Source of the DNA: an uncultured Lachnospiraceae bacterium
Lineage (GTDB): Bacteria; Bacillota; Clostridia; Lachnospirales; Lachnospiraceae
Length of the DNA: 7,421 bases
NCBI GenBank assembly: GCA_947175305.1
Contig: CAMWMO010000067.1
Coordinates: forward strand, 1 to 7,421
Direction of reading: 5' to 3'
Positions within the stretch are counted from its first letter, which is position 1. Every line of letters begins with the position of its first letter. The notes beneath the pieces were generated by a model. It saw only the letters and a list, made by a program, of their open reading frames with translations, ran no database searches and was not told where the DNA came from. Positions 7,209 to 7,421 of the stretch are shown piece after piece. Both the position numbers and the translations under genes were made by a program.

Positions 7209-7421
7209 TATACTTGCCCATTTTCCGATAACATCGGAATAAACAAAGCCATTGGATGTAAAGTGTGACACCGTCTTCATGGGCGTGGGGCAATCCCGCC
7301 TGCTTCATCGCTGTCGACACCTGCCTTTTGGTAAGCGGTCCGCCCTTACCGCATATGCCGTATTTCATCGACCGCTCAAGGAATTTCTGAAATTCATAGT
7401 ATTCGCTTCTGCTAAGATCCG
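7201..7421 (-). CDS. 3' end of an unrecognised gene, possible frameshift
   Basis: On the minus strand one frame is open from the window edge (first full codon at 7419) to TAA at 7203-7201, giving 72 residues with no visible start. I do not recognise the family. The first ~50 residues (for example SEYYEFQKFLERSMKYGIC, then GGPLTKRQVSTAMKQAGLP) look like genuine soluble protein, and LTKRQVSTAMKQAG could be a short helix-turn-helix-like segment. After codon 52 the composition changes abruptly to rare residues (LYIQWLCLFRCYRKMGKYM). Skipping the single base at 7263 moves to a frame reading FTSNGFVYSDVIGKWASI, ending at TGA 7208-7206, which looks more natural. The gene may thus be frameshifted, or simply have an odd tail. 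It ends 25-30 nt before hflX on the same strand. Confidence 0.5.
   Translation of the reverse strand, partial: DLSRSEYYEFQKFLERSMKYGICGKGGPLTKRQVSTAMKQAGLPHAHEDGVTLYIQWLCLFRCYRKMGKYMI
7223..7239. repeat. Perfect 17-bp inverted repeat over the hflX -35 position
   Basis: TTCCGAT-AAC-ATCGGAA is a perfect 7-bp inverted repeat with a 3-nt centre. Its hflX-proximal arm covers the place where the -35 of the hflX promoter should be. Neither side has a T tract, so it is a poor terminator. A repressor or activator site is possible, but the sequence also lies in the apparent coding 3' end of the upstream gene, so it may be coincidental. Confidence 0.4.

Noticed and set aside
7223..7239. Inverted repeat as terminator of the upstream gene
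   Set aside because: The stem is short, has a 3-nt loop, and is followed on the minus strand by AATGGGCAAG rather than a T tract. It also lies before the apparent stop codons.

Overview
The window reads as a moderately GC-rich Firmicutes chromosome, most likely a gut Clostridia/Lachnospiraceae genome. This rests on consensus sigma-A type -10 boxes (TATAAT) in AT-rich gaps, AAGGAG/GGAGG ribosome binding sites, and the style of the HflX and aconitase-family proteins. The taxonomic call is inference, because no rRNA or other marker gene is present. All supported genes lie on the minus strand, so transcription runs from high to low coordinates.

Layout in transcription order. (1) 7421-7201: the 3' end of an unrecognised gene, whose last ~20 codons read more convincingly one frame over, suggesting a possible frameshift. 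(2) 7228-7200: an extended -10 promoter, with a perfect 17-bp inverted repeat just upstream over the -35 position. (3) 7175-5886: hflX, a ribosome-associated GTPase with all G motifs intact. (4) 5893-2444: a 1149-aa protein with an N-terminal J-like domain followed by a long TPR solenoid; its HPD motif is replaced by Asn-Pro-Glu. (5) 2447-756: an HscC-type Hsp70 of 563 aa. (6) 747-710: a hairpin terminator whose loop carries the -35 box of the next promoter. (7) 640-1: the first 213 codons of an aconitase-family hydratase, cut by the window edge.

Genes 3, 4 and 5 overlap each other (8 nt between hflX and the J/TPR gene, 4 nt between the J/TPR gene and hscC). They therefore form one tightly, probably translationally, coupled operon. 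In E. coli, HscC is a specialised Hsp70 that works with its own dedicated J-proteins rather than with DnaJ. Here the candidate partner is a giant TPR protein with a divergent J domain, co-expressed with a ribosome-splitting stress GTPase. The working hypothesis is a specialised chaperone module in which the TPR array supplies client or complex binding and the J-like domain docks HscC, linked in expression to HflX-dependent handling of stalled ribosomes. The family assignments of HflX and HscC are strong. The functional link is inference.

The only non-coding stretches are 641-755 and 7176-7200. No RNA gene, mobile element, CRISPR array or long DNA repeat was seen. Long plus-strand open frames opposite the J/TPR gene and hscC are shadows of those genes.
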